This document shows, piece after piece, positions 16,940 to 25,916 of a stretch of DNA of 39,163 nucleotides. Within the stretch, counting starts at the first letter, position 1. The number at the start of each line of letters is the position of its first letter. The DNA lies in the NCBI RefSeq assembly GCF_003696235.1, contig NZ_RFFJ01000033.1, positions 1-39,163 of the forward strand, written 5' to 3'. The notes beneath the pieces are model-generated. The model had not been told where the DNA came from, did no database searches, and worked only from the letters and a program-made list of their open reading frames with translations. Made by a program: the position numbers and the translations under genes. The DNA comes from Streptomyces triticirhizae (GTDB lineage: Bacteria > Actinomycetota > Actinomycetes > Streptomycetales > Streptomycetaceae).

Positions 16940-17407
16940 TCACGCCTTGGAGCCGCCCTCGTCCTCGTCGCCCTGGTCGCGCCGGCGCCTGGCGGCCGCG
17001 TCCTCGGGCTCGTCGACCTCGTCCTGGTCGTCGGACTTCTCCAGCTCGACCCGGCCCTCGTCCTCCTCGGCGGTCAGCGAGGAGGCGTCGTCGGGCACCA
17101 CCAGGGAGTCCTCGTCCTCGGGCAGGTCACCGCTGACGATCCGGTCGTACTCCTCCGGGTCCAGCACGGCGCCGATCGCGTTCTTCGCGTAGATGGCGTG
17201 CACCCCGGGGGCCACCTCCAGGAGCACGGTGTCCTCGCGGACCTCCTTGACCTCGGCGTACATGCCGCCGATGGTCCGGACACCTGACCCTGGCTCCATG
17301 GACTCGCGCATCTCCAGCGCCTGTCGCTGGCGGTTCTTCGCGGAACGCGTCATCAGGAACATGACGCCGATGAGCAGGATGAACGGGAAGAGAAACGCGA
17401 TATCCAC
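16940..17407 (-). CDS. yajC: preprotein translocase subunit YajC
   Basis: 155 aa from GTG 17407; AAAGGAAA lies about 10 nt upstream, and no other start fits between it and the upstream noncoding DNA. Small single-pass accessory subunit of the SecDF-YajC complex. Membrane helix at about residues 3-20 (IAFLFPFILLIGVMFLM), then the family core RSAKNRQRQALEMRESMEPG, VRTIGGMYAEVKEVREDTVLLEVAPGV and AIGAVLDPE. From about residue 100 there is a long Asp/Glu tail ending in basic ARRRRDQGDEDEGGSKA, which is typical of actinobacterial YajC but is again strikingly acidic, as in SecD. It is the first gene of yajC-secD-secF-apt. Confidence 0.93.
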   Translation of the reverse strand: MDIAFLFPFILLIGVMFLMTRSAKNRQRQALEMRESMEPGSGVRTIGGMYAEVKEVREDTVLLEVAPGVHAIYAKNAIGAVLDPEEYDRIVSGDLPEDEDSLVVPDDASSLTAEEDEGRVELEKSDDQDEVDEPEDAAARRRRDQGDEDEGGSKA

Positions 17408-17496
17408 GGCGGAGGAGTTTCCTTTGTTTGGCCGCTGGGCGCGGCCGGCATGTCGGGGGTCAGGTGTGCCGTCCTGGGGGCGGATGGCATCGGCGG

Positions 17497-17526
17497 AGTC
17501 TAAGCGAGGCTTCGCCGGGGGAACAA
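17497..17526 (-). promoter_or_regulatory. candidate promoter of yajC-secDF-apt
   Basis: On the minus strand, TTGTTC (17526-17521), 18-bp spacer, TAGACT (17502-17497) is a good housekeeping-type promoter about 83 nt before the yajC start. Overlapping it, GGAAC (17550-17546) and GTT (17527-17525) with an 18-bp spacer resemble the oxidative-stress sigma factor SigR pattern GGAAT-N18-GTT. The second is weaker evidence. Confidence 0.5.
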
Positions 17527-17582
17527 CGTCCTGGATGCTATCGAAGTTCCACGGGGTGTGATTCGTCGGCCGCGAGGCGGCA

Positions 17583-18644
<1,062 letters not shown>

Positions 18645-19092
18645 GGGGTTCTCCTCCTGGGGTTGGTCGGCTGCGGCCGTCGGTCCCCCGACGTCGTCGG
18701 TCGGGGTGCTCGTCCGGCCAACGGGGTTGGCCTCCGGCTCGGTCAGTGTGGCCGGCGGGTCGGTCGCTTCGGGGGTCCGGTGGAACGGTCGGCTCGAACC
18801 TCTCGGTCGGGTCGGTCGCCTCCGCCGGCGCGTGGGGTGTCCGTGCCGGTCAACGGAGTTGGCCTCCGGCCCGGGCGGTGTCGCCGCCGGTTCGGGTGGC
18901 CCGCCGATCCCCGGTACGCTCGATCGGCGAGCCTGCGGGGCTCGTCGCCCGCCGACAACCGGCCGGGCGACCGCTCCGGTCAACGCGTTCGTTCCTCACT
19001 CCCCTTCCTCGTCCCCTTCGTTCGGTCGGTGTGGCCGGCGCCGGCCACCGGGCTGCGGGCCCCGTCCGTTCCGGCGGGACGCCGGAACGGAC
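18645..19092. repeat. 448-bp ruvA-ruvB gap with decayed ~130-bp-period repeat
   Basis: ruvA and ruvB are normally adjacent; here 448 bp lie between them. A 53-bp segment beginning CCGGCCAACGGGGTTGGCC at 18714 recurs at 18846 (CCGGTCAACGGAGTTGGCC..., about 80% identity), and its first bases recur at 18976 (CCGGTCAACGCGTTCG), spacings of 132 and 130 bp. Part of the unit (TCGGTC.GTGTGGCCGGCG) is also seen at 18739 and 19022. No gene with plausible codon use or start was found on either strand. It ends with the ruvB ribosome-binding site. Confidence 0.7.
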
Positions 19093-19725
19093 TCAGCGGG
19101 CGCGGTTCAGCGACTGGAGCGCCGCGCGCAGCAGCCCCGGGACGGCCGGCTGGCCGCCCTCGGCCAACGTCGCCTCGGCCTGCGGCCGCACGGCCTCGAC
19201 GGCCCGTTCGGCCTCGCGCGGCTGGTACCCCAACCCGACGAGCGCGTCGTGCAGTTGCTCGCTCCAGCCGGGCGGCGCGGCGGCCGTCGGGCGGCCCCGC
19301 TGGGGGGGCGTGACGGCGCCGACGGGGGCGCCCAGCCGGTCCTTCAGCTCCAACAGCAGCTTCTGTGCGCCCTTCTTCCCGATGCCCGGCACCGCCGTCA
19401 GCGCCTTCTCGTCGCCGGTGGCCACGGCCAGCCGCAGCGCGTCCGGCGCGTGCACGGCGAGCATCGCCTGGGCGAGCCGGGGCCCCACGCCGCTCGCGGT
19501 CTGGAGGAGTTCGAAGACCTGGCGCTCGTCGTCGTCGGCGAAGCCGTAGAGGGTGAGCGAGTCCTCCCGGACGACCAGCGAGGTGGCGAGCCTGGCCGGC
19601 TCGCCGACCCGCAGCGTGGCGAGGGTGCCCGGGGTGCACTGGACGGCCATGCCGACGCCGCCGACCTCGACCACCGCGTGGTCGGGGGCGACGGCGGCGA
19701 CCGGCCCTGAGACGAACGAGATCAT
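19093..19725 (-). CDS. ruvA: Holliday junction DNA-binding protein RuvA
   Basis: 210 aa from ATG 19725. Tetramer that holds the four-way junction for RuvB. Domain I is an OB fold ([35 protein letters not shown] split by loops, then [16 protein letters not shown]). Domain II has two helix-hairpin-helix motifs ([13 protein letters not shown] and [19 protein letters not shown]). A flexible linker ([16 protein letters not shown]) leads to domain III ([20 protein letters not shown]). The ATG overlaps the ruvC stop by 4 nt (ATGA). It is followed by an unusual repeat-bearing gap before ruvB. Confidence 0.95.
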   Translation of the reverse strand: MISFVSGPVAAVAPDHAVVEVGGVGMAVQCTPGTLATLRVGEPARLATSLVVREDSLTLYGFADDDERQVFELLQTASGVGPRLAQAMLAVHAPDALRLAVATGDEKALTAVPGIGKKGAQKLLLELKDRLGAPVGAVTPPQRGRPTAAAPPGWSEQLHDALVGLGYQPREAERAVEAVRPQAEATLAEGGQPAVPGLLRAALQSLNRAR

Positions 19726-20303
19726 GCGGTGGCGCTGCCCTTCGGCGGGGGAACGGCGGGGGAACGGCGGCCTCGGGGCCGGGAGTTGGCGGCCCCGGCC
19801 GCCGAGTTGGCGGCGGCGAGGCGCTGTGTGGCCGGGGAGCGCCAGATGTGGCAGATGGCCAGGGCCAGCGCGTCGGCGGCGTCCGCCGGGCGGGGCGGGG
19901 CCGACAGCCGCAGCAGCCGGGTGACCATGGCGCCGACCTGCGCCTTGTCCGCCTGCCCGCTGCCGGTGACGGCGGCCTTGACCTCGCTGGGCGTGTGCAG
20001 CGCCACGGGCAGCCCGCGCCGCGCGGCGCAGAGCATCGCGACGGCGCTGGCCTGGGCGGTGCCCATCACCGTGCGCACGTTGTGCTGGCTGAACACCCGC
20101 TCCACGGCGACCGACTCGGGCCGGTGGGCGTCGAGCCACTCCTCCATGCCGCGCTCGACCAGCACCAGCCGCTCGGGCACGTCCAGCTCGGGCGGGGTGC
20201 GGATGACCCCGACCCCGAGCATTCTGGGCGGACGGCCCACCGTGCCCTCGACGACGCCGACCCCGCAGCGGGTCAGCCCCGGGTCAACTCCCAGCACCCG
20301 CAC
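19722..20303 (-). CDS. ruvC: Holliday junction resolvase RuvC
   Basis: 193 aa from GTG 20303. It cuts Holliday junctions symmetrically. The four catalytic acidic residues of the RNase H-like fold are all in place: D7 ([12 protein letters not shown]), E68 ([12 protein letters not shown]), and D141/D144 ([14 protein letters not shown]). The conserved [20 protein letters not shown] segment is also present. The last 35 residues or so are a Pro/Arg/Ala-rich tail not needed for catalysis. It is the first gene of ruvC-ruvA-ruvB, with a DNA-damage-type promoter about 50 bp upstream. Confidence 0.96.
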   Translation of the reverse strand: MRVLGVDPGLTRCGVGVVEGTVGRPPRMLGVGVIRTPPELDVPERLVLVERGMEEWLDAHRPESVAVERVFSQHNVRTVMGTAQASAVAMLCAARRGLPVALHTPSEVKAAVTGSGQADKAQVGAMVTRLLRLSAPPRPADAADALALAICHIWRSPATQRLAAANSAAGAANSRPRGRRSPAVPPPKGSATA

Positions 20304-20355
20304 CGGATCTCCTCAACGCTCGCCCCTCGGCCGGCCCTTCGACCAGCCGCCTGGC

Positions 20356-20378
20356 AGGCTAACGGCGCCCACTGACAA
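20356..20378 (-). promoter_or_regulatory. RecA-NDp / PafBC-type DNA-damage promoter of ruvCAB
   Basis: On the minus strand: TTGTCAGTG (20378-20370), 8-bp spacer, TAGCCT (20361-20356). All defined positions of TTGTCRGTG-N8-TAnnnT match. The predicted transcription start is about 20349, leaving a leader of about 46 nt to the ruvC GTG. I recall mycobacterial ruvC as having such a motif too. The rarA promoter is the only other copy I noticed in this window. Confidence 0.82.
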
Positions 20379-20502
20379 CGGGCGGCCCCGCGCCCGGCGT
20401 CGGCGTGGCGGGCGGCCCAGCGCGCGCGGACGACGCGGCCATCGGCGGCGTCAACCACCGTGCGGCGCACGGGCGTTGGCGGCGCGGAGCAGTCGGGCCC
20501 GG

Positions 20503-21255
20503 TCAGGCGTCGACCCTGGCCATCACGTCGTCGGCGACGTCGAAGTTGGCGAAGACGTTCTGCACGTCGTCGCTGTCCTCCAGGGCGTCGATGAGCCGGA
20601 AGATCCTGCGGGCGCCCTCCTCGTCCAGCTCCACCTGCATGGTGGGGACGAAGCTGTTCTCCGCCGAGTCGTAGTCGATGCCGGCCTCCTGGAGCGCGGT
20701 GCGCACCGCGACCAGGTCGCTGGCCTCGCTGACCACCTCGAAGGACTCGCCCAGGTCGTTGACCTCCTCGGCGCCGGCCTCCAGGACCGCCGTGAGCACG
20801 TCGTCCTCGGACAGCTCGCCCTTGGGGACGATCACCACGCCCTTGCGGTTGAAGAGGTAGGAGACCGAGCCCGGGTCCGCCATCGAGCCGCCGTTGCGGG
20901 TCATCGCCACGCGCACGTCGGATGCGGCGCGGTTGCGGTTGTCGGTGAGGCACTCGATCAGCACCGCGACGCCGTTGGGGCCGTAGCCCTCGTACATGAT
21001 CGTCTGGTAGTCGGCGCCGCCGGCCTCCAGGCCCGCCCCCCGCTTGACCGCGCGGTCGATGTTGGTGTTGGGCACGGAGCTCTTCTTGGCCTTCTGGATG
21101 GCGTCGAAGAGCGTGGGGTTGCCGTCCGGGTCGCCGCCGCCGGTGCGGGCGGCGACCTCGATGTTCTTGATCAGCTTGGCGAACAGCTTGCCGCGCTTGG
21201 CATCGATCACGGCCTTCTTGTGCTTGGTGGTTGCCCACTTGGAGTGGCCGGACAC
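20503..21255 (-). CDS. yebC: YebC/PmpR family protein
   Basis: 250 aa from ATG 21255 with a GGAGCAG ribosome-binding site. The N-terminus [20 protein letters not shown] is diagnostic. Further family segments are [70 protein letters not shown] and YLFNRKGVV. Members were named as DNA-binding transcriptional regulators; some homologues act instead on ribosomes stalled at proline-rich stretches (the TACO1/YebC group). Which role applies here cannot be read from sequence. It lies 67 bp after pdxT on the same strand and before ruvC, the same order as in mycobacteria. Confidence 0.95.
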   Translation of the reverse strand: MSGHSKWATTKHKKAVIDAKRGKLFAKLIKNIEVAARTGGGDPDGNPTLFDAIQKAKKSSVPNTNIDRAVKRGAGLEAGGADYQTIMYEGYGPNGVAVLIECLTDNRNRAASDVRVAMTRNGGSMADPGSVSYLFNRKGVVIVPKGELSEDDVLTAVLEAGAEEVNDLGESFEVVSEASDLVAVRTALQEAGIDYDSAENSFVPTMQVELDEEGARRIFRLIDALEDSDDVQNVFANFDVADDVMARVDA

Positions 21256-21322
21256 AGCGCTGCTCCTTCGTTGTCGCCAACTAGTTCCCGTGCGTCAGTC
21301 GCCCAGCGATCCTACCGGCAGC

Positions 21323-21940
21323 TCAGCGGCCCGCCGCGCGCACCATCGCCACGAAGAGGCCGTGCACCCGGTGGTCGCCCGTCAGCTCCGGGTGGAACGC
21401 GGTCGCCAGGAGGTTGCCCTGGCGGACCGCGACCGGGTGCCCCTGGAACTCGGCGAGGGAGTCGGCGCCCGCGCCGATGGACTCCACCCAGGGGGCGCGG
21501 ATGAAGACGCCGTGCACCGGCCCGCCGGCCACGCCGGCCACCTCGACGGCGGCCTCGAAGGACTCGTTCTGGCGGCCGAAGGCGTTGCGGCGCACGATCA
21601 TGTCGATGCCGCCCACGGTCTCCTGGCCCGACCTGGGGTCCAGGATCTTGTCGGCGAGCATGATCATCCCGGCGCAGGAGCCGTAGACCGGCAGCCCCTC
21701 GGCGACCCGCGCGCGCAGCGGCTCCAACAGGCCGAAGGCGACCGCGAGTTTGGAGATGGTGGTGGACTCGCCGCCGGGGATGACCAGGCCGGAGACGGCG
21801 GCCAGCTCCTCGGGCCTGCGCACCGGCCGGGGCGAGGCCCCGGCCGCGCGCAGCGCGCTCAGGTGCTCACGCACGTCGCCCTGGAGGGCGAGCACCCCGA
21901 TCTCGGGCGCGGTGTCACCAGCCACGGGATCACCAGCCAC
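21323..21940 (-). CDS. pdxT: pyridoxal 5'-phosphate synthase glutaminase subunit PdxT
   Basis: 205 aa if GTG 21940 is used; a second in-frame GTG at 21925 gives 200 aa. Both lie in a perfect 15-bp tandem duplication, so the start choice is ambiguous. It releases ammonia from glutamine for PdxS. The class I glutaminase triad is present: C89 in [12 protein letters not shown]183 and E185 in AFHPELTGD (numbering from 21940). The oxyanion-side motif [11 protein letters not shown] and the segment [13 protein letters not shown] are also typical. The GTG at 21940 overlaps the pdxS stop by 11 nt, so the two subunits are made together. Confidence 0.95.
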   Translation of the reverse strand: MAGDPVAGDTAPEIGVLALQGDVREHLSALRAAGASPRPVRRPEELAAVSGLVIPGGESTTISKLAVAFGLLEPLRARVAEGLPVYGSCAGMIMLADKILDPRSGQETVGGIDMIVRRNAFGRQNESFEAAVEVAGVAGGPVHGVFIRAPWVESIGAGADSLAEFQGHPVAVRQGNLLATAFHPELTGDHRVHGLFVAMVRAAGR

Positions 21941-21944
21941 GGGA
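21915..21944. repeat. perfect 15-bp tandem duplication at the pdxS/pdxT junction
   Basis: On the plus strand TCACCAGCCACGGGA occurs at 21915-21929 and again at 21930-21944 without mismatch. Each copy contains, on the minus strand, both a TGA and a GTG. The duplication therefore copied the pdxS stop and the pdxT start, leaving two possible GTG starts for pdxT, five codons apart. Confidence 0.92.
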
Positions 21945-22862
21945 GGCGTACCGCTCGCCGTCGGGCAGGGTGTCCAGGTTGATGCCGACCATGGCCTCGC
22001 CCAGGCCGCGCGAGACGTCGGCGATCACCTTGGGGTCGTCGTAGAAGGTGGTGGCCTTGACGACGGCGGCGGCGCGCTTGGCCGGGTCGCCGGACTTGAA
22101 GATCCCGGAGCCGACGAAGACGCCCTCGGCGCCCAGCTGCCGCATCAGCGCGGCGTCGGCCGGGGTGGCCACGCCGCCGGCGGAGAAGAGCACCACCGGG
22201 AGCTTGCCCAGCTCGGCGACCTCGCGGACCAGCTCGTAGGGGGCGCGCAGCTCCTTGGCCGCCGCGTACAGCTCGTGGTTGTCGAGCCCGCGCAGCCGGC
22301 CGATCTCGCCGCGTATCCGCCGCATGTGGCGGACGGCCTCGACCACGTTGCCGGTGCCGGCCTCGCCCTTGGAACGGATCATGGCCGCGCCCTCGGAGAT
22401 CCGGCGCAGGGCCTCGCCCAGGTTGGTGGCGCCGCAGACGAAGGGCGTGGTGAACGACCACTTGTCGGTGTGGTTGACCTCGTCGGCCGGGGTGAGGACC
22501 TCGGACTCGTCGATGTAGTCGACGCCGAGCGCCTGGAGGACCTGGGCCTCGACCAGGTGCCCGATGCGGGACTTGGCCATGACCGGGATGGAGACCGCCT
22601 CGATGATGCCGTCGATCATGTCCGGGTCGGACATGCGGGCGACGCCGCCGTCCTTGCGGATGTCGGCCGGGACCCGCTCCAGGGCCATCACGGCCACCGC
22701 GCCGGCGTCCTCGGCGATCCTGGCCTGCTCGGGGGTGACGACGTCCATGATCACCCCGCCCTTGAGCTGCTCGGCCATGCCGCGCTTGACCCGGGCGGTG
22801 CCGGTCTCCGGGGTCGCCGGGTTCGCAGTGGCGGGGGTGCTGCTGGTGGGCGTGCTGGACAC
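21930..22862 (-). CDS. pdxS: pyridoxal 5'-phosphate synthase lyase subunit PdxS
   Basis: 310 aa from GTG 22862, chosen for a GTGAGG ribosome-binding site 8 nt upstream; the frame is open a further 13 codons. It condenses ribose 5-phosphate, glyceraldehyde 3-phosphate and ammonia into PLP as a dodecamer with PdxT. A short Ser/Thr/Pro-rich N-terminus precedes the conserved [20 protein letters not shown]. Further signatures are [38 protein letters not shown], [16 protein letters not shown] and [19 protein letters not shown]. It ends inside the 15-bp duplication. The 240 bp upstream likely hold its promoter, but none stood out. Confidence 0.96.
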   Translation of the reverse strand: MSSTPTSSTPATANPATPETGTARVKRGMAEQLKGGVIMDVVTPEQARIAEDAGAVAVMALERVPADIRKDGGVARMSDPDMIDGIIEAVSIPVMAKSRIGHLVEAQVLQALGVDYIDESEVLTPADEVNHTDKWSFTTPFVCGATNLGEALRRISEGAAMIRSKGEAGTGNVVEAVRHMRRIRGEIGRLRGLDNHELYAAAKELRAPYELVREVAELGKLPVVLFSAGGVATPADAALMRQLGAEGVFVGSGIFKSGDPAKRAAAVVKATTFYDDPKVIADVSRGLGEAMVGINLDTLPDGERYASRGW

Positions 22863-23102
22863 GAAGGAAACCTCACTCGGACGGGCTGGAAAACGGGACA
22901 TCCAACGGGAAACTCAGACAACCCCATGGTAGGTCGGCGCCTTCGGCGTCCCCCAGGGGCCCGGGGTCCCGTCCCTGCGGGTCCTCGGTCCCGGCCACCG
23001 CGAGGTCGTCCCCCTCCATTGGACCGCCTCGACCCGCGCGCCGGAAGGGCCAATCGTCCCCTGGTGGCTCCCCGAACGAGTCCAACCGGCCGGGTTCGCC
23101 GT
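22863..23102. other. 240-bp gap upstream of pdxS
   Basis: This holds the pdxS ribosome-binding site and, presumably, its promoter. A less GC-rich stretch at about 22885-22935 contains minus-strand TTGTCT and TACCAT, but not at promoter spacing. No gene was found. An inverted repeat GGCGCC/GGCGTC region near 22935-22955 is short. Confidence 0.4.
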
Positions 23103-23687
23103 TCACCGCTCCCGCGCGGACTCCCCCGGCGCGGTCGGCGGGCTCGGCGGGGTCAGCGGCTCCAGCAGCGCGGGCGGCGGCTCGTCGTCCATCTCGAAGG
23201 CGAGCGGGAACGGCGCGTGCCCGGCCAGCCGCAGCCAGCGGACGGTGCGGTGGCGGCGCACGGCGCGGGCCGCGCGCACCGCGTCGTTGTGGAACCTGCG
23301 GGCCATCGGCACCCGGCGCACGGCCGCGACCAGCTCGGCCGCGCTGGCCTCGCCGCCCGGCGCGTCCAACACCGCGCGCACCTGGGCCCGTTCGGCGAAG
23401 ACGGCGCGCAGCGCCTGGGTCAGCTCGCTCTCGGCGACCTCGCGCTGCTCGTCCTCGGCGAGCCGGGCGGCGTGCGCGGCCTGGTAGAGGACCATCGAGG
23501 CGGCCGGGTCGAAGACCCCGGCGGTGGCCAGCTCCTGGGTGATGGAGGCGCGGCGCAGCAGGTGGGCGTCGAGGGCGGCCCTGGCCGCGTCGATGCGGGC
23601 GTGCAGCCGGTCGAGGCGGCCGGCGGTCCAGCTGAGGTAGACGCCGATCAGCAGCAGCGCGGCGACGACGACGATGACGGTGGTCAC
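23103..23687 (-). CDS. LemA-like single-pass membrane protein
   Basis: 194 aa from the start at 23687. N-terminal membrane helix (TTVIVVVAALLLIGVYLSW), then a long helical region with RLDRLHARIDAARAALDAHLLRRAS, comparable to the ID-x-QL-RR segment of LemA proteins, and LTQALRAVF in the middle. It also has ARRFHNDAVRAARAV followed by HAPFPLAFEMDDE, which parallels the LemA ending RRFYN-AV...F-FK...F. The tail is Pro-rich. I infer a divergent LemA-fold protein; members have no settled function. In mycobacteria a membrane protein (Rv2609c) occupies a comparable place next to pimA. No operon partner is obvious: 89 bp separate it from pimA. Confidence 0.65.
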   Translation of the reverse strand: MTTVIVVVAALLLIGVYLSWTAGRLDRLHARIDAARAALDAHLLRRASITQELATAGVFDPAASMVLYQAAHAARLAEDEQREVAESELTQALRAVFAERAQVRAVLDAPGGEASAAELVAAVRRVPMARRFHNDAVRAARAVRRHRTVRWLRLAGHAPFPLAFEMDDEPPPALLEPLTPPSPPTAPGESARER

Positions 23688-23776
23688 GCCCGGCCACCCT
23701 ACCGGCGCCGCCCGGCGGGCGTCAGCCGGGCGCCCCCCGCCCCGGCCGGGCGCGCCGGATCAACGCGACGAGGGCC

Positions 23777-24937
23777 TCAGTCGCGGGCGAAGCCCAGCCG
23801 CCCCAGCAGCCCCACCCGGTCGTCCGGGGCCACCGCGCCCGCGCCCGCCGTGACCGTCTCGTAGACGGCGAGCACGTCGGCGCCGACCGTCGACCAGTCG
23901 AAGCGCCGCACATGGCGGCTGCCGCGCTCGGTCAGCTCGGCGCGCCGCTCCGCGTCGCCCAGCAGCCGCACGGCGGCTGCGGCCAGCGCCTCGGCGTCCT
24001 CGTTGGCGAACAGCTCACCGGCCGTCCCCCCGTCCAGCACCTGGGCGAACGCGTCGAGGTCGCTGGCCAGCACGGGGGCGCCGGCCGAGAGCGCCTCGAC
24101 GAGGATGATCCCGAAGCTCTCCCCGCCGGTGTTGGGCGCGACATAGAGGTCCACGCTGCGCAGCAGCCGGGCCTTGTCCTCGTCGCTGACCATGCCCAGG
24201 AACTCGACGCGCGGGCGCAGTTCGGCCGGCAGCGGGGCCAGCGCCTCCCGCTCGTCGCCACGCCCGGCGACCAGCAGCCGGGCCTCGGGCCGGTCCCGCA
24301 GGATCGTCGGCAGGGCGCGCATCAGCACCGGAAGCCCCTTGCGGGGCTCGTCAATCCGGCCGATGAAGCCGATGGTCCCGCCCTGCCACTCGGGCCTGGG
24401 CTCGGCCTCGGCGAAGAAGTCCACGTCCACGCCGTTGGGGATCACCACGGCGTCCCCGCCCAGGTGCTCGACCAGGGTGCGCCGGGCGTACTCGCTGACG
24501 GCGATCCTGGCGCTGATCTTCTCCAGCGCCGGCTGGAGGATCGGGTAGGCCGCGACCATGGCGCGCGAGCGCGCGTTGGAGGTGTGGAACGTGGCGACGA
24601 TCGGGCCGCGCGCCGCCCAGCAGGTCAGCAGCCCGAGCGAGGGCACGACCGGCTCGTGGATGTGCAGCACCTCGAAGTCGCCGTCCTTGACCCAGCGCCG
24701 CACCTTGCTGGCCGACATCAGGCCCAGGTTCACCCGGGCCACCGAGCCGTTGTAGGGAACGGAGACGGCCCGCCCGGCGGAGACCACGTAGGGCGGCAGC
24801 GGGGTGTCCTCGTCGGCCGGCGCCAACACCGAGACGGCGTGGCCGCGTGCGATCAGGTGCTCGGCCAGGTCGCGGACGTGGAACTGGACCCCGCCGGGGA
24901 CGTCCCAGGAGTAGGGGCAGACGATGCCGATCCTCAT
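23777..24937 (-). CDS. pimA: phosphatidylinositol alpha-mannosyltransferase PimA
   Basis: 386 aa from ATG 24937. GT-B fold glycosyltransferase of family GT4. N-terminal signature MRIGIVCPYSWDVPGGVQ with the Gly-rich donor-side loop, then HIHEPVVPSLGLLTCWA, VAFHT-type VATFHTSNARS, VIPNGVDVDFF, and GFIGRIDEPRKGLPVL. The E-x7-E motif in ESFGIILVEALSAGAP binds the nucleotide sugar. PimA transfers the first mannose from GDP-mannose to phosphatidylinositol at the inner membrane leaflet. Position next to a pgsA-type synthase and an acyltransferase gives strong support, since the same trio occurs in M. tuberculosis. It starts 10 bp after the acyltransferase gene. Confidence 0.93.
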   Translation of the reverse strand: MRIGIVCPYSWDVPGGVQFHVRDLAEHLIARGHAVSVLAPADEDTPLPPYVVSAGRAVSVPYNGSVARVNLGLMSASKVRRWVKDGDFEVLHIHEPVVPSLGLLTCWAARGPIVATFHTSNARSRAMVAAYPILQPALEKISARIAVSEYARRTLVEHLGGDAVVIPNGVDVDFFAEAEPRPEWQGGTIGFIGRIDEPRKGLPVLMRALPTILRDRPEARLLVAGRGDEREALAPLPAELRPRVEFLGMVSDEDKARLLRSVDLYVAPNTGGESFGIILVEALSAGAPVLASDLDAFAQVLDGGTAGELFANEDAEALAAAAVRLLGDAERRAELTERGSRHVRRFDWSTVGADVLAVYETVTAGAGAVAPDDRVGLLGRLGFARD

Positions 24938-24947
24938 GGTGGCGTCC

Positions 24948-25916
24948 TCACGGTCGGTCTCTCACGGTCGGCTGCCCGCCGTCCGTCCCCGAGGGCGGGC
25001 GCTCCCCGGCCCGCTCACGCGCCGTGGTCCGGGGCGCGAGGTCGGCCGTCCACAGCCGTTGCAGCATGTGCCAGTCCTGCGGGTGGGCGGCGATCGCCTC
25101 GGCGAAGTGGTCGGCCAGGGCCTGGGTGAGCGCGGCGGTGCGCTCCGCGCGGGTGCCGTCGGCGGGAACGGGCAGCGGGGCCATCACCCGGCCGCGCATC
25201 ACGGGCGTCTCGTCGTACCAGAGCGCGACCGGCAGCAGCGCCGCGCCGGTCTGCTGGGCGAGCAGCGCGGGCCCGGCCGGCATCCGGGCCGGCTCGCCGA
25301 AGAACGTGACCGGCACCCCGGAGGCCGACAGGTCGCGGTCGGCGACCAGCGCGACGACCCCGCCGGAGCGCAGCCGGCGGGCGAGCAGCCCGAACGCGGA
25401 GCCGCCGTCGTGCGCCACCACCTCCATGCCCAGGCTCTCGCGGTAGGCGATGAAGCGGTCGAACAGGCTGGCCGGCTTGAGCCGTTCGGCGACGGTGGTG
25501 AACGGGATGCCCAGCTCGGTGACCAGCCAGCCGCCGGCCAGGTCCCAGTTGGCGAGGTGGGGCAGCGCCAGCACCACGCCCCGGCCCTCGGCGACGGCGT
25601 CGGTCAGGTGGTGGGCGTCGTCCAGCCGCAGCGAGGCGCCGATCCGTTCCCCGCTCCACACCGGCAGCCGGAAGGACTCCGTCCAGTAGCGCAGATAGCT
25701 GCGCATCCCGGCCCTGGACAGCGCGCGGAGCGCGGCCTCGTCGGCCTCGGGCACCACCCGGGCGAGGTTGCGCTCCAGCTGGCGGACCCTCGGGCCGCGC
25801 CGGCGCCAGGCGCTGTCGGCGGCCCGCCGGCCCAGGGCGACGGCGACCGGCTCGGGCATCCGCTTCACGGTGCTCCAACCGAGCTGGTAGCCGAGGTCGG
25901 CGAGGCGCTCCTTCAT
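24948..25916 (-). CDS. phosphatidylinositol mannoside acyltransferase (LpxL/HtrB-like)
   Basis: 322 aa from ATG 25916, overlapping the stop of the upstream phosphatidyltransferase gene by 4 nt (ATGA). Family of bacterial lipid A acyltransferases. The catalytic HX4D motif is HLANWD in VVLALPHLANWDLAGGW. Other conserved parts are RNLARVVPEADE, SYLRYWTESFRLP, GVVALVADRDLSASGVPVTFFG and WHMLQRLW. In mycobacteria the equivalent enzyme PatA (Rv2611c) acylates the mannose of PIM, and the gene order here is the same. The C-terminal 25 residues are a polar Arg/Pro-rich extension. Confidence 0.92.
   Translation of the reverse strand: MKERLADLGYQLGWSTVKRMPEPVAVALGRRAADSAWRRRGPRVRQLERNLARVVPEADEAALRALSRAGMRSYLRYWTESFRLPVWSGERIGASLRLDDAHHLTDAVAEGRGVVLALPHLANWDLAGGWLVTELGIPFTTVAERLKPASLFDRFIAYRESLGMEVVAHDGGSAFGLLARRLRSGGVVALVADRDLSASGVPVTFFGEPARMPAGPALLAQQTGAALLPVALWYDETPVMRGRVMAPLPVPADGTRAERTAALTQALADHFAEAIAAHPQDWHMLQRLWTADLAPRTTARERAGERPPSGTDGGQPTVRDRP

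Noticed and set aside
18645..18983. N-terminal extension of RuvB through the repeat region
   Set aside because: AGGAGGAG at correct distance marks GTG 18644 and the extension is low complexity. It is kept only as an open question in the findings.
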